From assembly GCA_023433945.1 (NCBI GenBank), contig JAEYTP010000151.1, positions 1-14,505 on the forward strand: a stretch of 14,505 bases of DNA, read 5' to 3'. Positions 1 through 8,100 of this stretch are shown piece after piece. How positions within the stretch are numbered: position 1 is the stretch's first letter; the number at the start of each line of letters is the position of its first letter. The DNA is from Bacillota bacterium (lineage in GTDB: Bacteria > Bacillota > Clostridia > Acetivibrionales > DSM-1351). The translations under genes were made by a program, and so were the position numbers. The notes below the pieces were generated by a model. That model had not been told where the DNA came from and did no database searches. It saw only the letters and a program-made list of their open reading frames with translations.

Positions 1-290
1 AAAAGAAGAGTAAGCAAGGAAAGCTTTTACAGAGAAGCCCAGTTTGATGAGAAGGGTGAAGTCGGGTCTTGCTGAATATGGTCTTGGAGCTGCGTACCGA
101 CTAAGTTTAACTTACAGGCTACGACGGTTGCACCCGTAACAGTGCTAAGCTCTAGGCAGATCATTTCCTGCTCGCAGCTGACAAGGTCTATACCGTGAGG
201 TATAGGCAAATTTGGGGTGGTAACACGAAGTAACATGTACTCTCGTCCCCGAAAATTATATTTTCGGAGAGGAGGGTTATTTTTTTACTT
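1..290 (+). promoter_or_regulatory. T-box riboswitch (methionine-type) upstream of metG
   Basis: This leader senses uncharged tRNA and controls transcription of the synthetase gene behind it. Stem III is a perfect 7-bp hairpin (188-194 with 199-205, GTGA loop). The antiterminator is clear: 211-217 pairs with 247-253 and ACGA at 225-228 pairs with TCGT at 243-246. Between them lies the 7-nt T-box bulge TGGTAAC (218-224), whose TGGT can pair with an ACCA tRNA end. The competing terminator uses 241-273, so the two folds exclude each other. In the upstream stem, GAATATGG (74-81) fits the specifier loop, flanked by GCT/AGC above and CTTG/CAAG (83-86 with 15-18) below. The codon is read as ATG at 78-80 (Met), which matches the downstream gene. 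A one-base shift would read TAT (Tyr), so the register is the weak point. The 5' end of stem I may lie just outside the window. Confidence 0.9.
241..287 (+). terminator. T-box leader intrinsic terminator
   Basis: The core hairpin is CCGAAAA / TTTTCGG (249-255 with 261-267) around a TTATA loop. It extends outward through 241-248 and 268-276 with two mismatches and one G-U pair. A run rich in T follows (277-287). It shares bases 241-253 with the antiterminator, as expected for a T-box transcription switch. Confidence 0.85.
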
Positions 291-338
291 TGTATTAGTT
301 ATTAATTAAAAATCCAAATTTAGAAATGAGGTAGAAGT

Positions 339-1964
339 ATGAAAATATTAATTGGAAGTGCGTGGCCATATGCCAATGGCTCATTACACATTGGGCATCT
401 TGCAGCCTTACTCCCTGGAGATGTCATTGCTCGTTATCATAGATTAAAAGGTGACGACGTATATTTTTTATCTGGGAGTGATTGTTTTGGTACTCCTGTT
501 GCAATAAGAGCAAAGCAGGAAAATAAGAGTCCTGAAGAAATTAGTGGTTTTTATCACAATGAATTTCGTGAATGCTTTGAAAAAATGGGATTCACCTATG
601 ATTTGTATGGTAAAACATCCGATGAAACACATCAAACATTTGTCCAAAACTTTCATAGAAAATTATATGAAAGTCCTAATATTTATGAAAATACTGTTCC
701 TCAAGCATTTTGCGAGTGCTGTAACACATTTCTTGCTGATCGCTTTGTAAATGGGACTTGTCCTTCATGTGGTGAAAAAGCAAGGGGGGACCAGTGTGAT
801 GCGTGTGGTACAATATTAGACCCTGAAAGCCTAGTAAATCCAGTATGTTCTGTTTGTGGAACAACTCCATGTTTTAAAGAGAGCAAGCATTTATTTATTG
901 CTATCACTAAGTACGCAAGGGAACTAAAGTCACTTGTACAAAGCCACCCTCACTGGCGAAAAAATGCGATAGCATTTACTAATAGATACATTAATGAGGG
1001 ATTGCGTGATAGAGCAATTACGCGCGATATTGGATGGGGAATTGATGTTCCTAAAGAGGGGTATGAGGATAAGAAAATATATATTTGGGCTGAGAATGTC
1101 TTGGGATATCTTTCACAGAGTTATGAAGTATGCAAGCGGCGAGGTACAGATTTTTATGAATTATGGGGTGATGACGCAAAGCATTACTATGTTCATGGTA
1201 AGGACAATATACCTTTTCACACAATAATACTACCTTCTTTAATGTTGGCAAATGGAGATGGATGGCACCTTCCAGATGTGATTGTTTCTAGTGAATACCT
1301 GACATTAGAAGGTAAAAAGATTTCAACAAGTAACAAATGGGCTATATGGCTTAAGGATTTTTTAAACACCTATAATCCCGATTCACTCAGATATTTCATT
1401 ATTTCAAATGGTCCAGAAAGACGAGATGCAGATTTTTCATGGAGAGAGTATTATAGCAACCACAATAATGAGTTGCTAGGTGCATATGGAAACTTTATTA
1501 ATAGGAATCTTGCTTTTGTTCAGAAGTATTTCGCAGGTGTTGTGCCTAATGGCAGTATTAATAAGGAAGTGGAGGAGAATATTATTTCTACCTTTAATAG
1601 TGTCAGCGATAAGATAGAAAATGCAAATTTGCGTGATGCATTGGATGAGATTTTTGAATTGGTTCGTTTCGGAAATAGGTTTTTTGATGCATATAAGCCT
1701 TGGATTACACGAGCTACAGATATTAGTGCTTGTGAGAATACTATTTATAACTGCGTGCAGTTAGTAGCAAATCTAGCCATCATGCTAATTCCTTTTCTGC
1801 CTTTTTCGTCTGAAAAGGTGTGTAAGTGGCTAAGTATGGAGCAGGTCTGGAAACCTCAGTTTATCAGGGGTGGGTACGTTATTCCTTATTCAGAAATCTT
1901 ATTTGAGAGACTAGATAAAAGGATTATCGGTGATGAATTAGATAGATTACTGAGTAAGGATTAA
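339..1964 (+). CDS. metG: Methionyl-tRNA synthetase, two-knuckle (MetRS2-like) form without C-terminal extension
   Basis: A class I aminoacyl-tRNA synthetase that charges tRNA-Met with methionine in the cytoplasm. The start follows a GAGG site at 328-331. The N-terminal Rossmann part has the signature HIGH at residues 17-20 inside the family pattern WPYANGSLHIGH. The connective insert carries eight cysteines as four CxxC pairs: 125/128, 141/144, 153/156 and 170/173. That is a complete double zinc knuckle as in archaeal-type enzymes. The second ATP motif is KISTS (327-331) rather than KMSKS; from memory this variant also occurs in Bacteroidetes-type MetRS. The helical anticodon-binding domain follows, including GNFINRNL. 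At 541 residues it ends without the usual C-terminal tRNA-binding/dimerisation domain. Its type, T-box and accessory neighbours suggest a second, inhibitor-insensitive MetRS rather than the housekeeping copy; that part is inference. Confidence 0.95.
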   Translation: MKILIGSAWPYANGSLHIGHLAALLPGDVIARYHRLKGDDVYFLSGSDCFGTPVAIRAKQENKSPEEISGFYHNEFRECFEKMGFTYDLYGKTSDETHQTFVQNFHRKLYESPNIYENTVPQAFCECCNTFLADRFVNGTCPSCGEKARGDQCDACGTILDPESLVNPVCSVCGTTPCFKESKHLFIAITKYARELKSLVQSHPHWRKNAIAFTNRYINEGLRDRAITRDIGWGIDVPKEGYEDKKIYIWAENVLGYLSQSYEVCKRRGTDFYELWGDDAKHYYVHGKDNIPFHTIILPSLMLANGDGWHLPDVIVSSEYLTLEGKKISTSNKWAIWLKDFLNTYNPDSLRYFIISNGPERRDADFSWREYYSNHNNELLGAYGNFINRNLAFVQKYFAGVVPNGSINKEVEENIISTFNSVSDKIENANLRDALDEIFELVRFGNRFFDAYKPWITRATDISACENTIYNCVQLVANLAIMLIPFLPFSSEKVCKWLSMEQVWKPQFIRGGYVIPYSEILFERLDKRIIGDELDRLLSKD

Positions 1965-1994
1965 TTTCATTAGAATAGAGTGCATTATTATTCA

Positions 1995-2130
1995 ATGAAA
2001 AGTTTTAGTTAAAGAATGAAATGCAACTAAATAAAGCACATAATATTTGATGAAAAGCTTTTAAGTGAGAGAATGAAATGCAACTAGATTAAGCACATAT
2101 AGTATTTGATAATAAGCTTTAAGTACAAGG
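1995..2130 (+). repeat. Imperfect direct repeats, about 55-59 bp period
   Basis: Two long units begin with ATGAAAAG at 1995 and 2050. Both continue through GAATGAAATGCAACTA, then AAGCACATA and TATTTG. A third, decayed unit starts at about 2109 with an AATAAGCTTTAAGTACAAGG version of the same beginning. The unit start in copies 2 and 3 contains the palindrome AAGCTT. No coding capacity is visible. The repeats lie in a gene-free stretch (1965-2501) behind metG and may be remnants of a mobile or duplicated intergenic element. Confidence 0.7.
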
Positions 2131-2160
2131 GAACAAATTTAATTGTATGTAAACCAAGGC

Positions 2161-2182
2161 ATTAAGCGGTAAGAAGCTTAAT
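2161..2182. repeat. Small inverted repeat ATTAAGC/GCTTAAT
   Basis: A perfect 7-bp inverted repeat (2161-2167 and 2176-2182) with an 8-nt loop lies in the same gene-free stretch. It has no T run behind it, so it is not a clear terminator. Its role is unknown. Confidence 0.35.
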
Positions 2183-2205
2183 TTGAACCAAGTCATATAT
2201 TTATG

Positions 2206-2307
2206 TACCGACTACTAATCGTTATATTTTTGATATGTACCCCCATTACAGATTTTATCCAGTAAAGGGGGTGCATATCATTTTGGTCTAACTTCTTGTG
2301 GTCGGTA
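2206..2307 (+). repeat. Two-tier palindromic element / long RNA hairpin
   Basis: The inner stem has 14 bp (2231-2244 with 2267-2280, TGATATGTACCCCC against GGGGGTGCATATCA, one T-G pair). It continues past one A-A mismatch with TTAC/GTAA (2246-2249 with 2262-2265) to a 12-nt loop. An outer arm TACCGACTAC (2206-2215) pairs with GTGGTCGGTA (2298-2307), again with one T-G pair. Both non-Watson-Crick pairs are G-U when read as + strand RNA and would be A-C on the other strand, which favours a folded + strand transcript. TTTT follows the inner stem at 2281-2284, so it could end metG transcription; a MITE-like palindrome is the alternative. Confidence 0.7.
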
Positions 2308-2327
2308 TTTGCATAAGGGATCTTTTA

Positions 2328-2356
2328 TTGGAATTTATATACTTTTAATGTATAAT
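2328..2356 (+). promoter_or_regulatory. Sigma-A-type promoter for the acetyltransferase gene
   Basis: TTGGAA (2328-2333) and TATAAT (2351-2356) are 17 bp apart. The next gene starts at 2502, giving a leader of roughly 140 nt that is very AT-rich and shows no clear structure. A second TATAAT at 2461-2466 has no -35 partner. Confidence 0.65.
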
Positions 2357-2501
2357 AACGTTACAAATAATAATCAAGCGTTCCAAAATTTATTATTTTA
2401 AAACTTGTTAAACAAATCCAAATAAAAATAATATAAATAAAAAACTATAACCATTATAGGTATAATTTAATTAATAAAGAAATCAAGAAAAGAAAAAACA
2501 T

Positions 2502-3488
2502 ATGATAGAATTATATAGCACTAGAAAATCAGATAACATTAGAATAAAAGGATATGAGAATGTCACAAATGATGATTGTCCAAGCTTTTCAGGAATAGTA
2601 GCGGGAGAATGCAAGGGCGATGTGTGGGTTGATAATACTGATAATCCACATATTGCAATCGCATATTCATATGCTGTCGGAAGCTATGCGTTTTTAGGAA
2701 GCATAAGTAATGAAACTGAGAGCAGCAAGTTGAAAGACTTTATTTATAATAGTTTATTTAGTTATTTAAAAGAAAAAGGATTTAATTGTTTTGAATATTC
2801 CATTGAGAATGATGACTTAAAACCATATATTCAGAAAATGTTCGAAGAGAAATTTATTCAAAGTGAGAAGGAGTATTCATTCAGGTATAGAGAGAACTAT
2901 AATAGCTCAGAATATCCATCGCCAGACAATAAAAATTTTGGGTATTCGATATTAGGAGTTAATAATATACAAAATTTGTTGACAGATAAATATATAATAC
3001 ATAATTCATTACCAGATAATTATATAATACATAATTCATTACCAGATAATTATATAATACAAAATTCATTGCCAGAGAATTATATAATGCAAAGGATTGA
3101 TAATGATTTTTGGTCAAAAGTTCTAAATGGAGATTATACAAACGAATCATTTTTAACAGAAAGACTATTAGAATCATGGGGAAACATTGAAAACTTCTGC
3201 GAAAAAAGTGTAGGTTTCTGTATTACATATTTAGATCGTATAGCTGCTGTTATTTTGGGAACGGCAAGATTTAAGAATATAGTACCTATTGATATTGAAA
3301 CAAAAGATGAGTTTAAAAAAATGGGTTTAGGTTATTCTTTGACTATTGAATTTGTTAAAGAGTGTCTTAAAAAGGGATTGATAGCTCAATGGGACTGTGT
3401 AGAGTCGAATCCAGTATCTTATAAATTGGCAGAGAAGGCTGGCTTCCAATTATTTAAGGAAAACGTCGTTTATTGGTTTGAAATCTAG
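2502..3488 (+). CDS. Two-part GNAT acetyltransferase with tandem-repeat linker
   Basis: A predicted acetyl-CoA-dependent N-acetyltransferase of 328 residues. The C-terminal part (about 200-328) has the GNAT core: a VGFCITYLDRIAAVILG strand pair, then IDIETKDEFKKMGLGYSL as the acetyl-CoA loop, and WDCVESNPVSYKLAEKAGF as the final helix-strand pattern. This resembles the GNAT_acetyltran group, which I believe includes zwittermicin-resistance ZmaR (from memory). The N-terminal part (1-150) looks like a degenerate partner domain of the same group. Between them, residues about 161-197 hold a 10-residue repeat of the type DNYIIHNSLP in nearly four copies. The start is preceded only by a weak purine stretch (AAGAAAAGAAAAAA). 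It has its own promoter and stands alone. Its substrate is unknown. Confidence 0.85.
   Translation: MIELYSTRKSDNIRIKGYENVTNDDCPSFSGIVAGECKGDVWVDNTDNPHIAIAYSYAVGSYAFLGSISNETESSKLKDFIYNSLFSYLKEKGFNCFEYSIENDDLKPYIQKMFEEKFIQSEKEYSFRYRENYNSSEYPSPDNKNFGYSILGVNNIQNLLTDKYIIHNSLPDNYIIHNSLPDNYIIQNSLPENYIMQRIDNDFWSKVLNGDYTNESFLTERLLESWGNIENFCEKSVGFCITYLDRIAAVILGTARFKNIVPIDIETKDEFKKMGLGYSLTIEFVKECLKKGLIAQWDCVESNPVSYKLAEKAGFQLFKENVVYWFEI
2981..3090 (+). repeat. 30-bp in-frame tandem repeat
   Basis: Units of exactly 30 bp lie at 2981-3010, 3011-3040, 3041-3070 and a partial fourth at 3071-3090. The second and third differ at one position (A/T at 3032/3062). Because the period is a multiple of three, the repeat adds or removes ten residues without shifting the frame. 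It encodes the linker of the acetyltransferase gene. Confidence 0.95.
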
Positions 3489-3530
3489 CTCGTAAGTTGG
3501 TACTTCTTATTAACGTAAATAAGGTGAAAT

Positions 3531-3608
3531 ATGAATAAGATTATTAAAAGTATATTTAGAAGAATATCAATTGTATGTACTGTGGTGATTACTAAGAGTA
3601 TTTATTAA
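3531..3608 (+). CDS. Possible 25-residue basic/hydrophobic peptide
   Basis: A small ORF begins with ATG behind AAGGTGA (3521-3527). It encodes a peptide beginning MNKIIKSIFRRIS followed by a short hydrophobic run and ends at TAA. The good ribosome binding site and lysine/arginine-then-hydrophobic pattern resemble the start of a membrane protein, so it may be a true small peptide or the remnant of a longer gene. It lies alone in the 195-bp gap between the acetyltransferase and the VOC gene. Chance cannot be excluded. Confidence 0.3.
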   Translation: MNKIIKSIFRRISIVCTVVITKSIY

Positions 3609-3683
3609 GTTTTTCATATAATATTACTTAAGTTTTCAATAGTAAATATCAGTTTATTTATACAAGGATAAAGGTGAGATAAT

Positions 3684-4058
3684 ATGAAAATTACATTTGG
3701 AGAGGTTTGTATTGAAACAAATGATGTTATCAAAGTAGCGGATTTTTACAGAAAGATGTTAGGTATTACTCCAGACCCACATTACCAGAATGATTGCAAT
3801 GATAATGTGCATCAATTTATTATTACTGAAGAAACTTCCCTAACTGTATATAATGATGGAACAGAGAAGAATAACCAAAATCAAAACATCAGTTTAGCCT
3901 TTACTGTAGATGATGTTGACCAAGAATATATCAGGTTGTTGGATTTGGGAATACAGATTATTGATGCTCCCAAATTGCAGCCATGGGGGGCGAAGAATAT
4001 GCATTTTTGTGACCCCGATGGTAATCACATTTATTTTAGAAGCATACCAAAATTATAG
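3684..4058 (+). CDS. VOC-fold (glyoxalase/bleomycin-resistance-like) protein
   Basis: A 124-residue protein with the vicinal oxygen chelate pattern. It starts with an EVCIETNDVIKVADFYRKMLG repeat half, has a second half beginning ISLAFTVDDVDQEYIRLLDLG, and ends with the family signature FCDPDGNHIYF. Members are metal-dependent lyases, dioxygenases, or drug-binding and drug-modifying proteins; which one applies cannot be told. The start follows AAGGTGAG. A gap of only 38 bp leads to the MerR-type regulator, so the two are probably co-transcribed. That pairing suggests a role in handling the compound that the regulator senses. No clear promoter is visible upstream. Confidence 0.85.
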   Translation: MKITFGEVCIETNDVIKVADFYRKMLGITPDPHYQNDCNDNVHQFIITEETSLTVYNDGTEKNNQNQNISLAFTVDDVDQEYIRLLDLGIQIIDAPKLQPWGAKNMHFCDPDGNHIYFRSIPKL

Positions 4059-4096
4059 AACTCCATAGATTTATTTTATTTAAGAGGGAATAGAAG

Positions 4097-4936
4097 ATGT
4101 TCAAAATAGGAGAGTTTTCAAAAATAACACAAGTTTCTATTAGAATGTTAAGGTATTATGATGAACATGAGCTGTTAGAACCATATTTTATTGATGAATC
4201 AAGCGGATATAGATTGTATTCTGCAAAACAGATTGAACAGTTAAATAGAATTATTCTGCTCAAAAATATGGGGTTTGGTGTCAAGGAGATGAAAGCTTTA
4301 TTGGAGTCTTGGGATTCAGAAAATATGAGGCAGAACCTTGTAGAACAGATGGAGAAATCAGAAGAAAATATTAAGACAGAAATGATGAGATTGCAACATA
4401 TGCGGTCTTTGCTTTACGACTGGGACAATCAAGGTAAAAAGACAAATATTGAAATTACATTGAAGCCATTACCTTCTCATCAGGTTATCTCTATTAGAAA
4501 AGTTGTTCCAGACTACTATAGTGAGTCAATGTTATGGAAGGAGTTTGGACAAATTCTTAAGGATGTCAAAAATATCGGTAAGTTGCAAAGCTTATCGATA
4601 TATCACGATCTTGATGACAGGGAAAAAGATGTAGACATTGAAGTATGTATTGTTACTGATAGTACTGATATACATGTAGATAGTGATACAGTAATCTATA
4701 GGCAGTTACCCAAAGTTGAAATGGCAGCGTGCTTCATAATTTACGGCCCCTATGAGAATATAAGCATCGCTTATAGGGAGTTTGCATACTGGTTGGAGAA
4801 ACATAATGAATACCAAATGCACGGAGAAAACCGGCAAATATGTCACGTTTCAATGTGTCATACAAATAACCCGGAAGAATTTATTACAGAACTACAGATA
4901 CCATTGATTTATACTTCAAATTACACTTCAAAATAA
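4097..4936 (+). CDS. MerR-family transcription regulator with GyrI-like ligand-binding domain
   Basis: A one-component sensor of 279 residues. Residues 2-71 form the MerR winged helix: KIGEFSKITQVSIRMLRYYDE, then the wing SGYRLYSAKQIEQLNRI. Residues about 74-112 form the dimer coiled coil. The C-terminal 120-277 fits the GyrI-like/SOUL-type effector domain of BmrR-like regulators (EITLKPLPSHQVISIRK at its start, then a FIIYGPYENISIAYREFAYWLE region). Such regulators bind lipophilic or cationic drugs and activate promoters with over-long spacers. The gene follows the VOC gene and is closed by a terminator. A 19-bp-spacer promoter lies directly downstream, so the likely target is the UvrA-like fusion gene, with possible autoregulation. 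The start has AGAGGGA at 4083-4089. Confidence 0.92.
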   Translation: MFKIGEFSKITQVSIRMLRYYDEHELLEPYFIDESSGYRLYSAKQIEQLNRIILLKNMGFGVKEMKALLESWDSENMRQNLVEQMEKSEENIKTEMMRLQHMRSLLYDWDNQGKKTNIEITLKPLPSHQVISIRKVVPDYYSESMLWKEFGQILKDVKNIGKLQSLSIYHDLDDREKDVDIEVCIVTDSTDIHVDSDTVIYRQLPKVEMAACFIIYGPYENISIAYREFAYWLEKHNEYQMHGENRQICHVSMCHTNNPEEFITELQIPLIYTSNYTSK

Positions 4937-4939
4937 TAG

Positions 4940-4963
4940 AGAGCAGAAATGCTCTTTTTTTTC
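4940..4963 (+). terminator. Intrinsic terminator after the MerR-type gene
   Basis: AGAGCA (4940-4945) pairs with TGCTCT (4950-4955) across a GAAA tetraloop, directly followed by eight T residues (4955-4962). It separates the VOC-regulator unit from the next promoter, which begins at 4964. Confidence 0.9.
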
Positions 4964-4994
4964 TTGACTCTCACATGATGTCACGGTTTATATT
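4964..4994 (+). promoter_or_regulatory. MerR-type promoter/operator with 19-bp spacer
   Basis: TTGACT (4964-4969) and TATATT (4989-4994) are separated by 19 bp, longer than the usual 17. The spacer holds an imperfect dyad centred on G4977, with ACAT-G-ATGT (4973-4981) as its core and outer AC/GT contacts (4967-4968 and 4986-4987). Seven of eleven positions are symmetric. A long spacer with a dyad is the hallmark of promoters that MerR-family activators untwist, and TTGACTCTC resembles the B. subtilis bmr promoter as I remember it. Transcription would begin near 5001 and leave a leader of about 110 nt. Confidence 0.7.
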
Positions 4995-5110
4995 ACCTGT
5001 ATAACAAATTCAATAATTTTGAGTATTAAGCTTTAAGGGCATCAGTCTATATTATTTGATTTATAAAAAATTAATATAAAAAATTTATTATAGTTAGGGG
5101 ATTAACCGTA

Positions 5111-8100
5111 ATGTATAAACTCAGACCAATCGGAAAAATTATGCTGCAGGATGGCAAAACCATTATTCAGATAAATAAGGAGTTTAGGAAGGCTTTATTA
5201 AATGTTGATAAATTTAGCCATATTCATGTGTTCTTTATAATAAATAAAAATGGCGAGCCTATATTAGTAAAAGAAATATTTGATATTGCAGAAATGAATT
5301 TTTATAAAGGGTATATTATATCGTCCATAAGTATTGTTATAGATGATGATGCAGAGCTTATTGATATTAAACCATACTTCCCGAGTGAAGACAGGGTAAA
5401 ACAGGTAGAGACGCACATTCAAGGTGAAAGTGGGGTAAGACAAGTTGACACTTACTTTTCAGGTGAAAGCAGGGTAGAAAACAATTTGACCATAATAAAT
5501 GGATTCCATAATGAGATTACTATTCAGAAGGGTGAAGATTGGGGAGATGAATCACACGAATACGAGATTAATTCAATTGGACAAATTCGAAATATGAACG
5601 GTAATATTTTTATACAGCTAGATGATACAGTTTCTATTAATAGTCCCTATATCAAAATTTTTTGGTGGTTTCATAAATTCGATTCAGATATGTACAGAGG
5701 TATTACACAAGGCGATCCACCATACGAGAACGCTCCTAGAAGTGGCATATTCGCCACAAGATCTCCTGTAAGACCAAACCCCATAGCCATGACAGTAGCA
5801 CATGTATTAAATATTGATAATGATAAAAAAAGAATATATATAAATGGAATTGAGAGCTTTGATAAGACACCATGTATTGGAATAAGGGAATATGATTTTA
5901 GAAATGATTACATCAAGGATTGTGTGGTTCCAGATTGGCTAAAACATTGGCCAGAATTTTTAGACGATACTGTTCAAAATGCTCAATCGGATGAAATTAA
6001 AATTATAGATAGTGATTTATGCAATTTATTAATGAAGTCAGATAAATGCAATAACATAGAACATGACATAAAAAAGCTGCAAAAAGAAAAGTCTGAGCTG
6101 CAATATGAAAAGCCAGACAATACTGATGTTGACAACTCAGAGCTAGAAACAAAAAGGTTACGAAATTTGAGCGAAATACATGTATTTGGGGCAAGAGAGA
6201 ATAATTTAAAAGGTATTAACATAAGAGTACCATATAGAGAAATAACTGCAGTAGTGGGAGTCAGCGGCAGTGGAAAGTCCAGTCTTGTAAGCGATACCAT
6301 CTATGCTGAGTGCAGAAGAAGAATGGAGTATCTCGGTAGTTGCCATAATATTTTAGCAAAACCCAAGGTAGACGAAATTACTGGCTGTATTCCTGCTGTT
6401 GTAATCACCCAAGATGCAATACGTGGAAACTCACTCTCAACCGTAGGAACATATTCAGATGCTTATGATTATTTAAGAAGTATTTATGCAAGCGTAGCAA
6501 TAAGGCATTGTCCAAAATGTGGTCATGAGATAATTCCATTGACAAAAGAAAGAATTATAGCTCTTTTAAAGGCACACAAAGACGTTAAGATATTAAATTT
6601 ATCACATAAATTAGTTGAGAAGGCGGAAATATCAGACAGCGGCAGTTTATTGGTGGCAACGGAGAGAGATAGTTTAAAAGTAGAATATGAGCAATACAGT
6701 TTAGAATCAATATTGAATAAAGACTGCATAGAAACACTAACTGAGAATAATAATTTAGAAGCATTGGTAGAAACCGCTATAAACCTTGGTAAAGGTGCAT
6801 TTTACGTTAAATTAGATAATAATGATATGATTTTACTCCAAACAAAACAAAAGTGCTATAACTGTGATACTCTGATGTTTGAATTGACACCCACTACTTT
6901 TAGCTATATGGATGCAGACAGCAGATGCACTAACTGTAGTGGTACAGGTAAAGCGGTAATAATTGATGAAAAAAAGGTTATTGACCATCCTGAATTATCT
7001 TTATTAGAAGGGGCCTCTTCTTTTTACGGTAAGTTAAAATCCTTTATAAAAAATCCAAACGCAAATTGGATGAAGGGGCAAGTATTTGGACTGGCGAAAG
7101 CAATGAATGTGAACTTAGAGCTACCATGGGTTGATTTGCCAAATAGCTTTAAAGACGCACTGCTACATGGGTCAGAACAAGAAGTAACATTTGCTTATAA
7201 TAATAAGAAAAACAGCAGAAAGGGTGAAATCAGGCGACAGGTTGAGGGCATATACCAGATTATTGAACGAATATATGAGGATAACTCTAGTTCAAGCCAA
7301 CTGGATAAGTATATGAGCAAAGTTAACTGCAATGCTTGTAGTGGAGAAAGACTAGGCAGGGAGGGTAGAATAGCTACAATAAATAATATACGTTACCCTG
7401 AAGCCGCAAAGATGACATTCTATAAATTAAGGGAGTTTTGCATATCGCTGAAAAGCTACCTAAATGAGACTGATTATAAAAAAATAGAGAATACGCTATA
7501 TTCTTTAAAAGAAGTTGCTAATGCTGCTATAAAACTTGGAATTGGATATTTGCAGTTGAACCAGGAAACAAACAGCTTATCTGCAGGAGAAGGGCAACGA
7601 CTGAAGCTTTTAGGTGCTTTCAAAAACCATATGTCAGGTATCTTGTATATTTTTGATGAGCCTTCAAAGGGATTGCATCCAAAGGACTATATTAAGATAC
7701 AAGGCTTGCTTAAGGATTTAGTAGAAGAAGGTAATACCATTATTATTGTAGAGCACAATGAAGATATGATTCGAATTGCTAATAATATTATAGAAATAGG
7801 TCCTGGAGCAGGAGAAAAAGGTGGACTTCTAATGGGCGAGGGAACATTGGCAGCAATGCTATGCCATAGAGGTACGCAGATATTCCGTTATATGAATAGA
7901 GAACAGCATTTGATAAGTAGCCATACTAATAAAACATCCCATCAATATAAGTATATTAGTATGCAGCAATTAAGCTACAATAACCTAAAAAACATAGGTA
8001 TTAAGTTTCCAATGCAAGCGCTTACCTGTATATGTGGAATTAGTGGAAGTGGTAAATCTTCGCTAGTTAGAGGTGAGATTTTTCATCGAGCAAAAACAAA

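Noticed and set aside
27..236. Minus-strand ORF of 69 codons in the metG leader
   Set aside because: It lies entirely within the T-box, whose stems and bulge explain the sequence; the frame is a by-product.
96..2215. GTACCGACTA shared by the T-box leader and the outer arm of the palindrome
   Set aside because: Ten shared bases without further similarity around them are likely chance.
2981..3090. Repeat block considered as a CRISPR array
   Set aside because: The units are directly adjacent, with no spacers, and in frame within a gene.
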